Positions 27,771-35,359 of a stretch of DNA of 64,000 nt are shown piece after piece. A model generated the notes under the pieces. It ran no database searches. It saw only the letters and a program-made list of their open reading frames with translations, and was not told the DNA's origin. The position numbers and the translations under genes were made by a program. Origin of the DNA: Corynebacterium sp. HS2168-gen11 (GTDB lineage: Bacteria > Actinomycetota > Actinomycetes > Mycobacteriales > Mycobacteriaceae); the NCBI RefSeq assembly GCF_024834075.1, contig NZ_JANUXR010000002.1:62001-126000 (forward strand). Reading direction: 5' to 3'. Numbering within the stretch: position 1 is the stretch's first letter; the number at the start of each line of letters is the position of its first letter.

Positions 27771-28796
27771 ATGAAGAAAATATTGCCTGTGACCCCGGCG
27801 AAGCAATATTTCGCACCATTTCTGGCAGAAGTTGCTGAGATTATTCCTGTTACTGCAAGCCTCACTCGAATCGTATTTCGACATCCGGATTTACTCCACG
27901 CTGCATTAGGACGTGAGGTCTTGGATCAGCGAATGAAAATTATTTTTCCAGGAGAATCCGGGATTACTCCAACATATGATCGACACGAGTGGCGAGCGCA
28001 ACGAGCTGCCTTGCCCCCAGCACTCAAAGGTGTGATGCGTACCTATACTGTGCGCAGCTGGCAAGAATATCCAGATTTTGGCGAAGTGTGCATTGACTTT
28101 GTACGTCATGATGATCGCTATGGTCTTGCTGGTCCAGCAAGTAAGTGGCTTGCAGCCGTAAATATTGGTGATCGTGTGAATTTGGTCCTGCCACGCAAAG
28201 GTATGCCGGTAACAGGTATTGAATTTGCTCCAGGCGATGCTCGTAGCATTGTGTTGGTAGGTGATGAAACCGCATTGCCGGCGATTGCAAATATTCTCAT
28301 TTCCGTAAGTGCTCAGTCACCAGGGAAAACTGTCCATGCTTTTGTCGAAGTTCCAACTCGGGCAGATACACACTACTTCCAACACCCAGACATCACCTGG
28401 TTGATTCGTGACGAACATGCTGTGCTATCCCCTGGTCAGCACATTTTGACTGCATTGCAGCAGTATATTCCTGCCTTGTGTAGGCGTGATGAGAACTTGG
28501 AGGAAGCAGTACCTAGTGCTGATCGCAATGCTGCTATTGGAAGGAGTGTAACTGCTGGCAGCCATGAGGATGCCAATGAGATTATTTGGCAAACACCGAC
28601 GTATTCAAAATCTGGTGAGGAATTAGCCCATGATACATCTGTGGCTACCGATGATCTCGCGCAGTACTTTTGGATCGCTGGTGAAAGCACCATGGTGACC
28701 AGTGTGCGTCGCTACTTGGTTCATCAGTGCGGCATTCAACGTCGCCAGGTAGCGTTTATGGGATATTGGAAACAAGGTGTGGCGATGCGCGGGTAA
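27771..28796 (+). CDS. Siderophore-interacting protein (FAD-dependent ferric-siderophore reductase)
   Basis: 341-residue SIP family flavoprotein that reduces imported ferric siderophore to free the iron. The FAD-binding beta barrel holds RTYTVRSW and VRHDDRYGLAGPASKWLA; the NAD(P)H-side domain ends with the family C-terminus YWKQGVAMRG. An insertion of about 60 polar residues (about 245-300, NLEEAVPSADRNAAIGRS and on) is longer than in typical members. The ATG at 27771 has GAGG at 8 nt; the ATG at 27765 is too close to it. It is divergent from the ABC pair over a DtxR-like box. In mycobacterial IrtA this domain is fused to the transporter; here it is separate. Confidence 0.9.
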   Translation: MKKILPVTPAKQYFAPFLAEVAEIIPVTASLTRIVFRHPDLLHAALGREVLDQRMKIIFPGESGITPTYDRHEWRAQRAALPPALKGVMRTYTVRSWQEYPDFGEVCIDFVRHDDRYGLAGPASKWLAAVNIGDRVNLVLPRKGMPVTGIEFAPGDARSIVLVGDETALPAIANILISVSAQSPGKTVHAFVEVPTRADTHYFQHPDITWLIRDEHAVLSPGQHILTALQQYIPALCRRDENLEEAVPSADRNAAIGRSVTAGSHEDANEIIWQTPTYSKSGEELAHDTSVATDDLAQYFWIAGESTMVTSVRRYLVHQCGIQRRQVAFMGYWKQGVAMRG

Positions 28797-28879
28797 TGGT
28801 GCAGGCGTGGCGCATACTTTACATTCACGTCTTATGTTTGCCTGAAATCGGACACCACAAACCGCTATAACAGCATCAA

Positions 28880-28910
28880 GCCTTGGCAAAGACAACTTCC
28901 CTGCCAAGGC
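28880..28910. terminator. Hairpin between SIP and cupin genes
   Basis: Arms GCCTTGGCA (28880-28888) and TGCCAAGGC (28902-28910) between convergent genes; no strong T-run. Confidence 0.5.
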
Positions 28911-28943
28911 CTGATATATCAGTTTTGCACGTTCAAATAGCGC

Positions 28944-29357
28944 TTAGTGCTGCTCGTTTGGATCGTTGTCAGCATCTTCCTTGGTTGGGTGGATGGTGCC
29001 ATGAACGTGATCTGGTGCTGCATACAGGGAGTAGAGCTTCAAAGGCTCATCGGACTCATTGACAACATTGTGCCACTTACCTGCAGGGATAAAGACTGCC
29101 CAATCGTCTTCGACAACTTGATCAATGTCCAGCTCGGTTTCCGAAGCGCCAATCATGACATGGCCCTTGCCGGATTCAATACGCAAGAATTGATCATGAT
29201 CATCGTGAATCTCAGCGCCGATTTCGCCGCCAGCTGGAATCGTCATAACGGTCATTTGCAGGTACTGACCAGTCCAGACAGTCTCGCGGAAATGTGGATT
29301 CTCGAGGGTCTTTTCTTCAATGTCTAAGATGTATGGGTTTGGGCCAAAATCAGCCAT
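28944..29357 (-). CDS. Cupin-domain protein
   Basis: 137-residue single-domain cupin, cytosolic. The metal-binding motif 1 reads GAEIHDDHDQFLRIESGKG (two His, Glu) and motif 2 FIPAGKWHNVVN (last His), so a metal is probably bound. The C-terminal tail is acidic (PTKEDADNDPNEQH). The ATG at 29357 has AAAGGA 9 nt before it; the frame runs to 29396 but without a ribosome site. Such proteins are often annotated as mannose-6-phosphate-isomerase-like, yet no catalytic role can be inferred from sequence. It stands alone. Confidence 0.85.
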   Translation of the reverse strand: MADFGPNPYILDIEEKTLENPHFRETVWTGQYLQMTVMTIPAGGEIGAEIHDDHDQFLRIESGKGHVMIGASETELDIDQVVEDDWAVFIPAGKWHNVVNESDEPLKLYSLYAAPDHVHGTIHPTKEDADNDPNEQH

Positions 29358-29726
29358 GATGGTTCCTTTCGTTGTGTGTCTGTAGAGATCTACCAATAGG
29401 TATGTTTATTCAATACAGTTTAATCTTTAAGTAAGAACTTTCAACTTGTCGCCTTCTTCTTTGGCGAATGCACCTTTCAGTGTACTCATAAATCATGCTC
29501 AATGTTGAACATTGTTGCCAATATTTCAGCTGTGAACGTTCCATAAGTCTTGCGCAATGCTTGCGTTGCAGTCGCAGGTAAGCAGCATTTTATGTGTCTT
29601 GCCGACATGCTTGTCGACGCCTTTCTGCACCACTGAATAGCTGATAACACCACAGCTTCAGCTTTTCTACGATGTCAGTTGGTCAAAGATGGCTGGAAAA
29701 TGCCTTGCTGCGGTATTGTGCAATAA
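29358..29726. other. Intergenic region between cupin and TVP38 genes
   Basis: Divergent promoters must lie here. A 20-codon frame on the minus strand (29489-29427, MSTLKGAFAKEEGDKLKVLT) looks protein-like but is too short to support. Nothing else is recognised. Confidence 0.5.
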
Positions 29727-30428
29727 GTGGAGAACATTCGAGATTTTTGCAGCATGATAGTCACAGATGCGCGTGCCAGCATACAAGCGTGGTCGTGGCG
29801 CAAAAAACTTTTCGTGAGTGTTGTTGTCATAACTGTTTGCATGGCAACAGTTCTGCTGCCGCTTCCAGATCTTGCTGCGCTCCAACGCTGGTCGCTTGCC
29901 ACCGGCAAGTGGTTCTTCCTCCTATACCTGCTGCTGTATGTCGCTATGACGCAGCTACCAATTCCACGTACAATTTTTACTCTTAGCTCGGGTGTGCTGT
30001 TCGGACCAAAACTCGGCATTCTATTAGCCATTAGCGCCACAATGATTTCTGCTGGCATATCACTTGCCGCGATTCGATATTTCCTTGGCGAATGGATCAA
30101 ACCGAAATTGCATCATCCTGCGGTACGCACTATTAATACTCGAATCGAACAACGCGGTTGGCTGGCGGTTGGCAGCTTGCGCATGATTCCTGGAGTACCA
30201 TTTTCAATCCTGAATTATGTTGCAGCGCTGACTCCTATCCCGTGGCTCTGGTTTGTGGTAGCCACCGGTGTTGGCTCAGCGCCTGGCACAATTGCAACCG
30301 TACTGCTCGGGCATGCTGCGGTAGTTGGTTTTGACAGCCGATTATTGATGATTTCTCTCGGCTTTGCGTGTCTTGGCACCATTGGCTTACTTATTGATAA
30401 TAAACTTCCAGTCAAGCCTTTACACTAG
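29727..30428 (+). CDS. TVP38/TMEM64 family membrane protein
   Basis: 233-residue integral membrane protein of the TVP38/DedA (SNARE-associated) superfamily, with a basic N-terminus and about six hydrophobic segments. The family core is visible: LPIPRTIFTLSSGVLFGP (re-entrant loop region) and RMIPGVPFSILNYVAALTPI, which contains the family proline and asparagine. Members are thought to move lipids or lipid carriers between leaflets or to affect membrane potential; the substrate here is unknown. The start is GTG at 29727 or ATG nine codons on (29754); neither has a good ribosome site. The next gene follows after 19 nt, so they are likely an operon. Confidence 0.85.
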   Translation: MENIRDFCSMIVTDARASIQAWSWRKKLFVSVVVITVCMATVLLPLPDLAALQRWSLATGKWFFLLYLLLYVAMTQLPIPRTIFTLSSGVLFGPKLGILLAISATMISAGISLAAIRYFLGEWIKPKLHHPAVRTINTRIEQRGWLAVGSLRMIPGVPFSILNYVAALTPIPWLWFVVATGVGSAPGTIATVLLGHAAVVGFDSRLLMISLGFACLGTIGLLIDNKLPVKPLH

Positions 30429-30447
30429 ATACCCAAGGAAGATGTCT

Positions 30448-31011
30448 ATGTTCGCAATACATGCACGTTACCGCGGTCGCGATCGACGACGTGCTGAACT
30501 GGTGCGTAATTCAGCGAAGGCTTTATCGCAATTGCCGAATGTAGGCGAGTTTGAAGTTGTTGGGGTCGAAGATATCGCCGCAGCTTTGCACACAGCCGAT
30601 GGCCTATGTGATGTCACGATGGCACTGCTGTCACATGGTGACTGGGCTGTCAGTATTGCCGTTGCTCCATCCGTTGAAGCCGCTCAAGCGTTGGCGAAAT
30701 CAACACTTGGGGCTCATGCGCGAGCTGGCATTGTCAAAGTAGGGATTCGTGGGGAAAAAGCTCTCGCTGCGGATATTGCGGGTGCGTTTTTGATGCTTGG
30801 CCACATCTTGACCAAGCGCACTCTTGAAGGACGCGAAGCTACCAGCCTCATGCGAAGTGGCTACAACCAAAATGAGTCAGCTCACGAATTAGGGATTTCT
30901 AAACAAGCTATGAGCCAACGTCTGCAAGCAGCTGGGTGGCAAGCAGAACTTGCTGGTTGGCGCTTGGCTGTGCGACTGCTTGAACAAGCTGGCACGTTGA
31001 TGCAGAAGTGA
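30448..31011 (+). CDS. SatD-like helix-turn-helix protein
   Basis: 187 residues. An N-terminal alpha/beta domain (MFAIHARYRGRDRRRAEL, then VTMALLSHGDWAVSIAV) precedes a C-terminal helix-turn-helix, NQNESAHELGISKQAMSQRL, of the sigma-factor-like kind. This arrangement resembles the SatD family, whose role is not well defined. The ATG at 30448 has AAGGA at 8 nt; an in-frame ATG two codons earlier is too close. It sits 19 nt behind the TVP38 gene, so a regulatory link to that membrane protein is possible. It ends at a terminator. Confidence 0.75.
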   Translation: MFAIHARYRGRDRRRAELVRNSAKALSQLPNVGEFEVVGVEDIAAALHTADGLCDVTMALLSHGDWAVSIAVAPSVEAAQALAKSTLGAHARAGIVKVGIRGEKALAADIAGAFLMLGHILTKRTLEGREATSLMRSGYNQNESAHELGISKQAMSQRLQAAGWQAELAGWRLAVRLLEQAGTLMQK

Positions 31012-31039
31012 CTCCTCACTTACGCACAGCATCATAAAA

Positions 31040-31081
31040 AATCTCAAGCAACATCGCTTTTCCAAGGTGTTGCTTGAGATT
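31040..31081. terminator. Terminator between the HTH gene and the SPFH operon
   Basis: Perfect 14-bp arms AATCTCAAGCAACA (31040-31053) and TGTTGCTTGAGATT (31068-31081). On the minus strand a TTTTTTA run follows. Confidence 0.85.
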
Positions 31082-31098
31082 GATTCGTTATAGGGCAC

Positions 31099-32229
31099 TT
31101 ACTGCTCAGGTAAATGCTCTGGTTCTGCGCTTATCGACGCCGGAGTTGGTATAACTGGTTGTTGCGCTACCGCATTTGCTGCGGCTAATGCAGCTTTAAT
31201 TTCTGGATTGCTCGTGGCTGCAAACCATTCTTCTGGCACGTCATCATTGCGCTTCTTTTCATGCTTTGGTGGTTCATAACGGAACACACCATCAGCATCT
31301 TTGGTTCCAAACGCTTTGGCAAATTGTTCTAAAGAATTGCCAAATTCACTTGGAATCAACCACATAGTAGAAGCTTGACCTTCAGCCATCTTCGGCAATT
31401 TCTCCAGGTACTGATATGCCAGCACTTCTGGAGTGATCTCAGATGCCTTAATGGCTTCATTGATATGTTCAATCGCGCGTGCTTCACCTTGTGCTTCTAA
31501 GAACTTCGCAGCACGTTGGCCTTCTGCTTTCAAGATGGCAGCTTCACGTTCTGCTTCAGCTCGCAGAATCGCTGCATGTTTTTCACCTTCAGCAGCTAAA
31601 ATTCGTGCTTGTTTTTCTCCCTCAGCAGTACGAATATCGGATTCACGACGACCTTCTGCCTGCAAAATCATGGCACGTTTTTCGCGGTCTGCCTTCATCT
31701 GCATTTCCATGGATTGCTGAATCGATGGTGGCGGATCAATGGCTTTCAGCTCCACACGAGAAATACGCAAGCCCCACTTCGTCGTTGCTGCATCCAGCTC
31801 ACCGCGCAGACGTCGGTTAATAACTTCACGGCTGGTTAAAGTTTCCTCTAATGTCATACCGCCGACGACGTCACGCAACGTTGCAACCGAGATCTGCTCG
31901 ACGCCGACAATATAGTTATCGACACCATAAATAGCTTTTGCTGCATCATTGATTTGGAATGTGACAACAGTATCGATGGCCACAGTAAGGTTATCTTGGG
32001 TGATCACCGCTTGTGGTGGGAAACTTACCACTCGTTCACGAGTGTCGACGCGTTGGCGTACGCGATCAATAATTGGGATCAAAAACGTCACGCCACCGGA
32101 AACAGTGCGAGTATAGCGTCCGAGACGTTCAATGACTGCCGCTTCGCCCTGCGGGATGAGGGCTACTGATTGAAAGAGGATCACGCCCACAATCACAGTC
32201 AGTAGCACACCTGCAATTAAGCTGCTCAT
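31099..32229 (-). CDS. SPFH/stomatin-like protein (slipin)
   Basis: 376-residue membrane-microdomain scaffold of the stomatin/QmcA group. An N-terminal membrane anchor (about 5-25) precedes the SPFH domain (PQGEAAVIERLGRYTRTVSG to about 190). Then comes a long charged coiled coil with near-repeats of AEGEKQARI / AEGEKHAAIL / AEAEREAAIL / AEGQRAAKFL, and a Pro-rich tail. Its ATG overlaps the nfeD stop (ATGA). The pairing with NfeD is the usual genomic hallmark of the family; together they organise membrane domains and may control proteolysis there. It is the last gene of the DUF3097-nfeD-SPFH run. Confidence 0.92.
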   Translation of the reverse strand: MSSLIAGVLLTVIVGVILFQSVALIPQGEAAVIERLGRYTRTVSGGVTFLIPIIDRVRQRVDTRERVVSFPPQAVITQDNLTVAIDTVVTFQINDAAKAIYGVDNYIVGVEQISVATLRDVVGGMTLEETLTSREVINRRLRGELDAATTKWGLRISRVELKAIDPPPSIQQSMEMQMKADREKRAMILQAEGRRESDIRTAEGEKQARILAAEGEKHAAILRAEAEREAAILKAEGQRAAKFLEAQGEARAIEHINEAIKASEITPEVLAYQYLEKLPKMAEGQASTMWLIPSEFGNSLEQFAKAFGTKDADGVFRYEPPKHEKKRNDDVPEEWFAATSNPEIKAALAAANAVAQQPVIPTPASISAEPEHLPEQ

Positions 32230-32657
32230 AACTCGATTCCTTTCGAAACAAATGCTATTGGCCCATCAATTGACATCACATCTACAGCTGTTCCTGGTGG
32301 ATGCACTTCGGTGGGAATAAAACTGCGAGCCGACCAGATCTCACCATCAATTTTAATTTGGCCATTATGATCGTCAACAGTTTCCAACACGATTGCTCGT
32401 TTGCCATGTAGTTCTTGCTGTGCGCTTAAGGCTGCGGCAGGCATAATGCGTGAATGCAGTAGCGGTTTGAGCAATACTACGGTTGCCAATGCGCTTACGC
32501 TAAACACAACCAGCTCAACTGTCACTGAAGGGTAAAAATAGGCAGCGCCAGCGGTTGTCAGTGCCGCAAGTCCAAGCATGAACAGCGTAAGTTCGCCCAC
32601 GAACAGTTCAGCACTTGCGAGCAAGATTCCAGCAACTAACCAAATAAGTGCTCCCAT
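32226..32657 (-). CDS. NfeD family membrane protein (short form)
   Basis: 143 residues: three N-terminal membrane segments (ALIWLVAGILLASAELFV, LTLFMLGLAALTTAGAAYF, VELVVFSVSALATVVLLK) and a C-terminal OB-fold domain (GKRAIVLETVDDHNGQIKID and on). This is the short NfeD1b type, without the ClpP-like protease domain. It is coupled to the SPFH gene by a 4-nt overlap. The role by family is partner of SPFH scaffolds. The ATG at 32657 has a GAGAAG-type site close upstream. Confidence 0.9.
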   Translation of the reverse strand: MGALIWLVAGILLASAELFVGELTLFMLGLAALTTAGAAYFYPSVTVELVVFSVSALATVVLLKPLLHSRIMPAAALSAQQELHGKRAIVLETVDDHNGQIKIDGEIWSARSFIPTEVHPPGTAVDVMSIDGPIAFVSKGIEL

Positions 32658-32668
32658 ACTTCTCGATG

Positions 32669-33490
32669 TTACAGTAAATCTTGCTTTGACAGGCTAGGAT
32701 TTGTCACAAAATCGACAAGCCGTTCTACTGCCCCAATTAACGTTGCATCAACATCTTTGTAGGTGTTGACAGCGCGATACACCCGATTCCATCCTTCTTG
32801 AGTACTTCCCCACCGTAATTGTTGGCAAATACCTGTTTTCCAATCTTGACCATATGGAATCTCAGGCCATGTACGAATCCCTAATCGTTCAGGTTTCACC
32901 GCGGCCCAAATGTCGATAAAAGGATGTCCTGTGACCAACACATGCGGGCCAACATCTTGGGTCAAGCGCATTTCTTTGCTTCCGGTAATCAAGTGATCTG
33001 CCAAGACACCGATACGTCGCGTTGCACTCGGCTGAAACTCTGCCAGGCGCTGCTCAAGATTATCGAGGCCTTCGAGATATTCCACCACGACACCTTCGAC
33101 ACGTAAATCGTGCCCCCAAATCTTTTCCACAATGGCTGCATCATGGATACCTTCTACCCAAATACGTGAAGGAGCAGCCACTTTAGCTTCGACATTGGCA
33201 ACTTTGATCGATCCTGAATTACTGCGTTGTGGTTGTTGCTTCGCAACTTTTCGCTGAATCGACACACGCTGACCGTCAATCAAAAAAGCACCGTTTCGAA
33301 TCTTGACCAGTCTTTCAACCCCGCGTCGATCTTCTAAACGCACGAAATCGCCATCATAGGTTTTTTCAAACCCAACAATTGCCCCCACAAAACCGTCGGC
33401 AAGCACTTCAAGCACATCGTCGATACTGACCGGTACGACAGGGTACGTTGGGCCAGTTTTCTTTTGAAAAATATCGCCATATTCTCTCAC
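32669..33490 (-). CDS. DUF3097 family protein
   Basis: 273-residue cytosolic protein of an actinobacterial family. An N-terminal small beta domain (GFVGAIVGFEKTYDGDFVRLE) leads to a region that looks Toprim-like: WVEGIHDAAIVEKIWG, then RIGVLADHLITGSKE, then TGHPFIDIWAAVKPE. The E/D positions are suggestive of metal-dependent nucleic-acid chemistry. The function is not established. The start is GTG at 33490 with TAGGGT 8 nt upstream and no ribosome site (leaderless). First gene of the operon with nfeD and the SPFH gene; divergent from the next gene over 30 bp. Confidence 0.85.
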   Translation of the reverse strand: MREYGDIFQKKTGPTYPVVPVSIDDVLEVLADGFVGAIVGFEKTYDGDFVRLEDRRGVERLVKIRNGAFLIDGQRVSIQRKVAKQQPQRSNSGSIKVANVEAKVAAPSRIWVEGIHDAAIVEKIWGHDLRVEGVVVEYLEGLDNLEQRLAEFQPSATRRIGVLADHLITGSKEMRLTQDVGPHVLVTGHPFIDIWAAVKPERLGIRTWPEIPYGQDWKTGICQQLRWGSTQEGWNRVYRAVNTYKDVDATLIGAVERLVDFVTNPSLSKQDLL

Positions 33491-33498
33491 GAGCTAAA

Positions 33499-33504
33499 AC
33501 CCTA
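33499..33504 (-). promoter_or_regulatory. -10 box of the DUF3097 operon
   Basis: TAGGGT on the minus strand, 8 nt before the GTG at 33490. Confidence 0.4.
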
Positions 33505-33505
33505 C

Positions 33506-33511
33506 TAGAGT
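33506..33511 (+). promoter_or_regulatory. -10 box of the gene at 33521
   Basis: TAGAGT, 9 nt before the ATG at 33521; back to back with the opposite box at 33499-33504. Confidence 0.4.
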
Positions 33512-33520
33512 ATCAGTACG

Positions 33521-34228
33521 ATGAATGACTTTTACTCGCCGGTACAAAATATTAGTCTCTGGTTCGGTGCGTGGCTGTACGGACATGTTTCGTTCGATGA
33601 GCTGCATGCATCCTTATTAGAGCTTGATGGTCCGCATATGCTTGACGACGCTCCTGAGCACCTGGTGGATCTTGCAAAAATTGTACGTACCCATGCTCCG
33701 ATAGGCCATGAAGTTCCTGCATTAACCTTTTTATTTGGTGGTGCTGGACAATCTTTGGGGCCGAGTATCGGCAGCCAACACGCAATATTGCTTGGCAGTT
33801 CTACTGTGCTTGTCCCACATGCGATCCCCGATGGCATGATTTGGCAGCATCGTGAGTATCCTTTGCCATATCCAGGAATATTACTGCCAGGTGAAGCAGA
33901 CTTGCAGCTTGCAGAAGCTGCGCGGCGTGCTGCGAGGTTGATTGATACGGCAATTCCAAGTCATGAGGTTCGGGTGGATCCTCGTTTGAAGGTAGGCACG
34001 CTGCACGATCACTATGATATTCCTGGATTACCTGCAGCAACGCCGGCTCGCAGCGTGAAATTACTCGCGCGTGCAAACCGGCTTAGTGCAATTGTTGAAA
34101 CCGTGCTGAACCACTATGGCCAGCATCGATATGATCCTGTGCTCTTAGAACTGGCAATGGCAGTGCGTCAGGCACGGATGTCTGCGGTGCATTATGCAGT
34201 GGCAGAATGGGGCCGTTTGGCTGGCTGA
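33521..34228 (+). CDS. Conserved-looking hypothetical protein
   Basis: 235 residues, no signal peptide or clear membrane helix, Ala/Leu/His-rich. Features seen are FGGAGQSLGPSIGSQHAILLG near the middle and PGLPAATPARSVKLLARANR in the C-terminal part. I do not recognise a named family; the protein composition and length argue for a real gene. It is likely leaderless. Its last 37 bp overlap the end of hemH on the other strand (34192-34228), so the two transcripts run into each other. From memory a hypothetical gene occupies this place beside hemH in other corynebacteria. Confidence 0.7.
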   Translation: MNDFYSPVQNISLWFGAWLYGHVSFDELHASLLELDGPHMLDDAPEHLVDLAKIVRTHAPIGHEVPALTFLFGGAGQSLGPSIGSQHAILLGSSTVLVPHAIPDGMIWQHREYPLPYPGILLPGEADLQLAEAARRAARLIDTAIPSHEVRVDPRLKVGTLHDHYDIPGLPAATPARSVKLLARANRLSAIVETVLNHYGQHRYDPVLLELAMAVRQARMSAVHYAVAEWGRLAG

Positions 34229-35268
34229 CAACAGCTTGGTGCACATGGTTCACCATTGACGGTACAGCCTTTGACAGGCATGGTTCCTAAGCTGCGAGGA
34301 GTATTATGCTCTCCTGCTGCTAAGAGCAACTCAAGGATCATGTCCGCAAATTCTGGCATATGACCAACTGTGGCAGCGCGTTTGACGTGCATCCCAAGTG
34401 CGGTGGCTTCATCTTGGAGTTCGTTATCTAAATCCCAGATCACTTCCATATGGTCGGAAATAAAACCAATTGGGCTAACCAGTAAGTACTTCACCCCTTG
34501 TGCCGCTTGTGCCTTGGCATAGTCGACAATATCGGGATCGAGCCATGGTACCTTGCCATCACCTGAGGCTGATTGCCACACCAGATCATAGTTGGTGAGG
34601 CCTAGTTCTTCTGCAACCAAGCGGCAAGCTTCTGTGACTTGGCTAGAATACAGCGGACCTTCATCTGCAGTGCCAGAGTGGTGATCGGCAACAACTGGGA
34701 TTGAATGGGCTGTAAACACTAGGCGAATATCTTTATTTGCAACTCCTTCTGCAGCAAACTCTGCATAACGAGCGCGTATAGCATTGGCATTCGCATGGAT
34801 AAAGATTGGGTGGTTGAAAAACTGCGCTAAACGAGTAAATCGGATTGCGGGGTAGCTTGATGTGGCAAGATGTTCGCGCATGTGCACGATATCGTCTTGG
34901 TATTGCTTGCAGCCAGAAAATCCGCCCCAAGCAGAAGTCGCGAAGACCGCAACGTGTTTGTGCCCTGCTTGCGCGATGGTGGTGATTGTGTCGGAAGCAA
35001 ACGGATGCCAATTGCGATTGCCGAAATACACTGGTAGGTCGATATTGTTCGAGCGTAAAGCGTGTTCGACGTTTCGGATAATTTCTTGGTTGCACGCATT
35101 CAATGGGCTGAAACCATCAAAATGATGATAGTGTTCAGCGACTTCTGCTAGGCGATGATCTGGAATACCACGGCCTCTAGTGACATTGCGAAGAAAAGGC
35201 ATAACATCTTCAGACTTCTCTGGAGCTCCGAAGCTTAACACTAACACTGCATCAATGGGGGCGTTCAT
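34192..35268 (-). CDS. hemH: Ferrochelatase, coproporphyrin type
   Basis: Inserts Fe(II) into the porphyrin. Actinobacterial enzymes use coproporphyrin III (CpfC) rather than protoporphyrin. The 358-residue product starts MNAPIDAVLVLSFGAPEKSED and has the signature VFTAHSIPVVADHHSG with the catalytic His, and SPIGFISDHMEVIWDLD with the second metal-side residues. The C-terminal CTVNGEPCAPSCC provides cysteines for a [2Fe-2S] cluster, together with one upstream. I use the ATG at 35268; the frame to 35307 includes its -10 box (TAGTCT, 8 nt upstream, no ribosome site). It follows ripA but has its own promoter, since a terminator separates them. Confidence 0.93.
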   Translation of the reverse strand: MNAPIDAVLVLSFGAPEKSEDVMPFLRNVTRGRGIPDHRLAEVAEHYHHFDGFSPLNACNQEIIRNVEHALRSNNIDLPVYFGNRNWHPFASDTITTIAQAGHKHVAVFATSAWGGFSGCKQYQDDIVHMREHLATSSYPAIRFTRLAQFFNHPIFIHANANAIRARYAEFAAEGVANKDIRLVFTAHSIPVVADHHSGTADEGPLYSSQVTEACRLVAEELGLTNYDLVWQSASGDGKVPWLDPDIVDYAKAQAAQGVKYLLVSPIGFISDHMEVIWDLDNELQDEATALGMHVKRAATVGHMPEFADMILELLLAAGEHNTPRSLGTMPVKGCTVNGEPCAPSCCQPAKRPHSATA

Positions 35269-35276
35269 AAGTAGCA

Positions 35277-35282
35277 AGACTA
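35277..35282 (-). promoter_or_regulatory. -10 box of hemH
   Basis: TAGTCT on the minus strand, 8 nt before the ATG at 35268, directly after the ripA terminator. Confidence 0.45.
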
Positions 35283-35308
35283 GCACTACTTTTGATTGAT
35301 ATAGCAAT

Positions 35309-35339
35309 ATCTCCTCAATTGCTTAGCAATTGAGGAGAT
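35309..35339 (-). terminator. Terminator of ripA
   Basis: Perfect 14-bp arms ATCTCCTCAATTGC (35309-35322) and GCAATTGAGGAGAT (35326-35339) with a 3-nt loop; T-rich on the minus strand side. Confidence 0.85.
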
Positions 35340-35359
35340 TGTACAAAATCAAGAGATCA

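Noticed and set aside
29427..29489. 20-codon minus-strand frame MSTLKGAFAKEEGDKLKVLT
   Set aside because: Protein-like, but too short and without a convincing ribosome site; cannot be told from chance.
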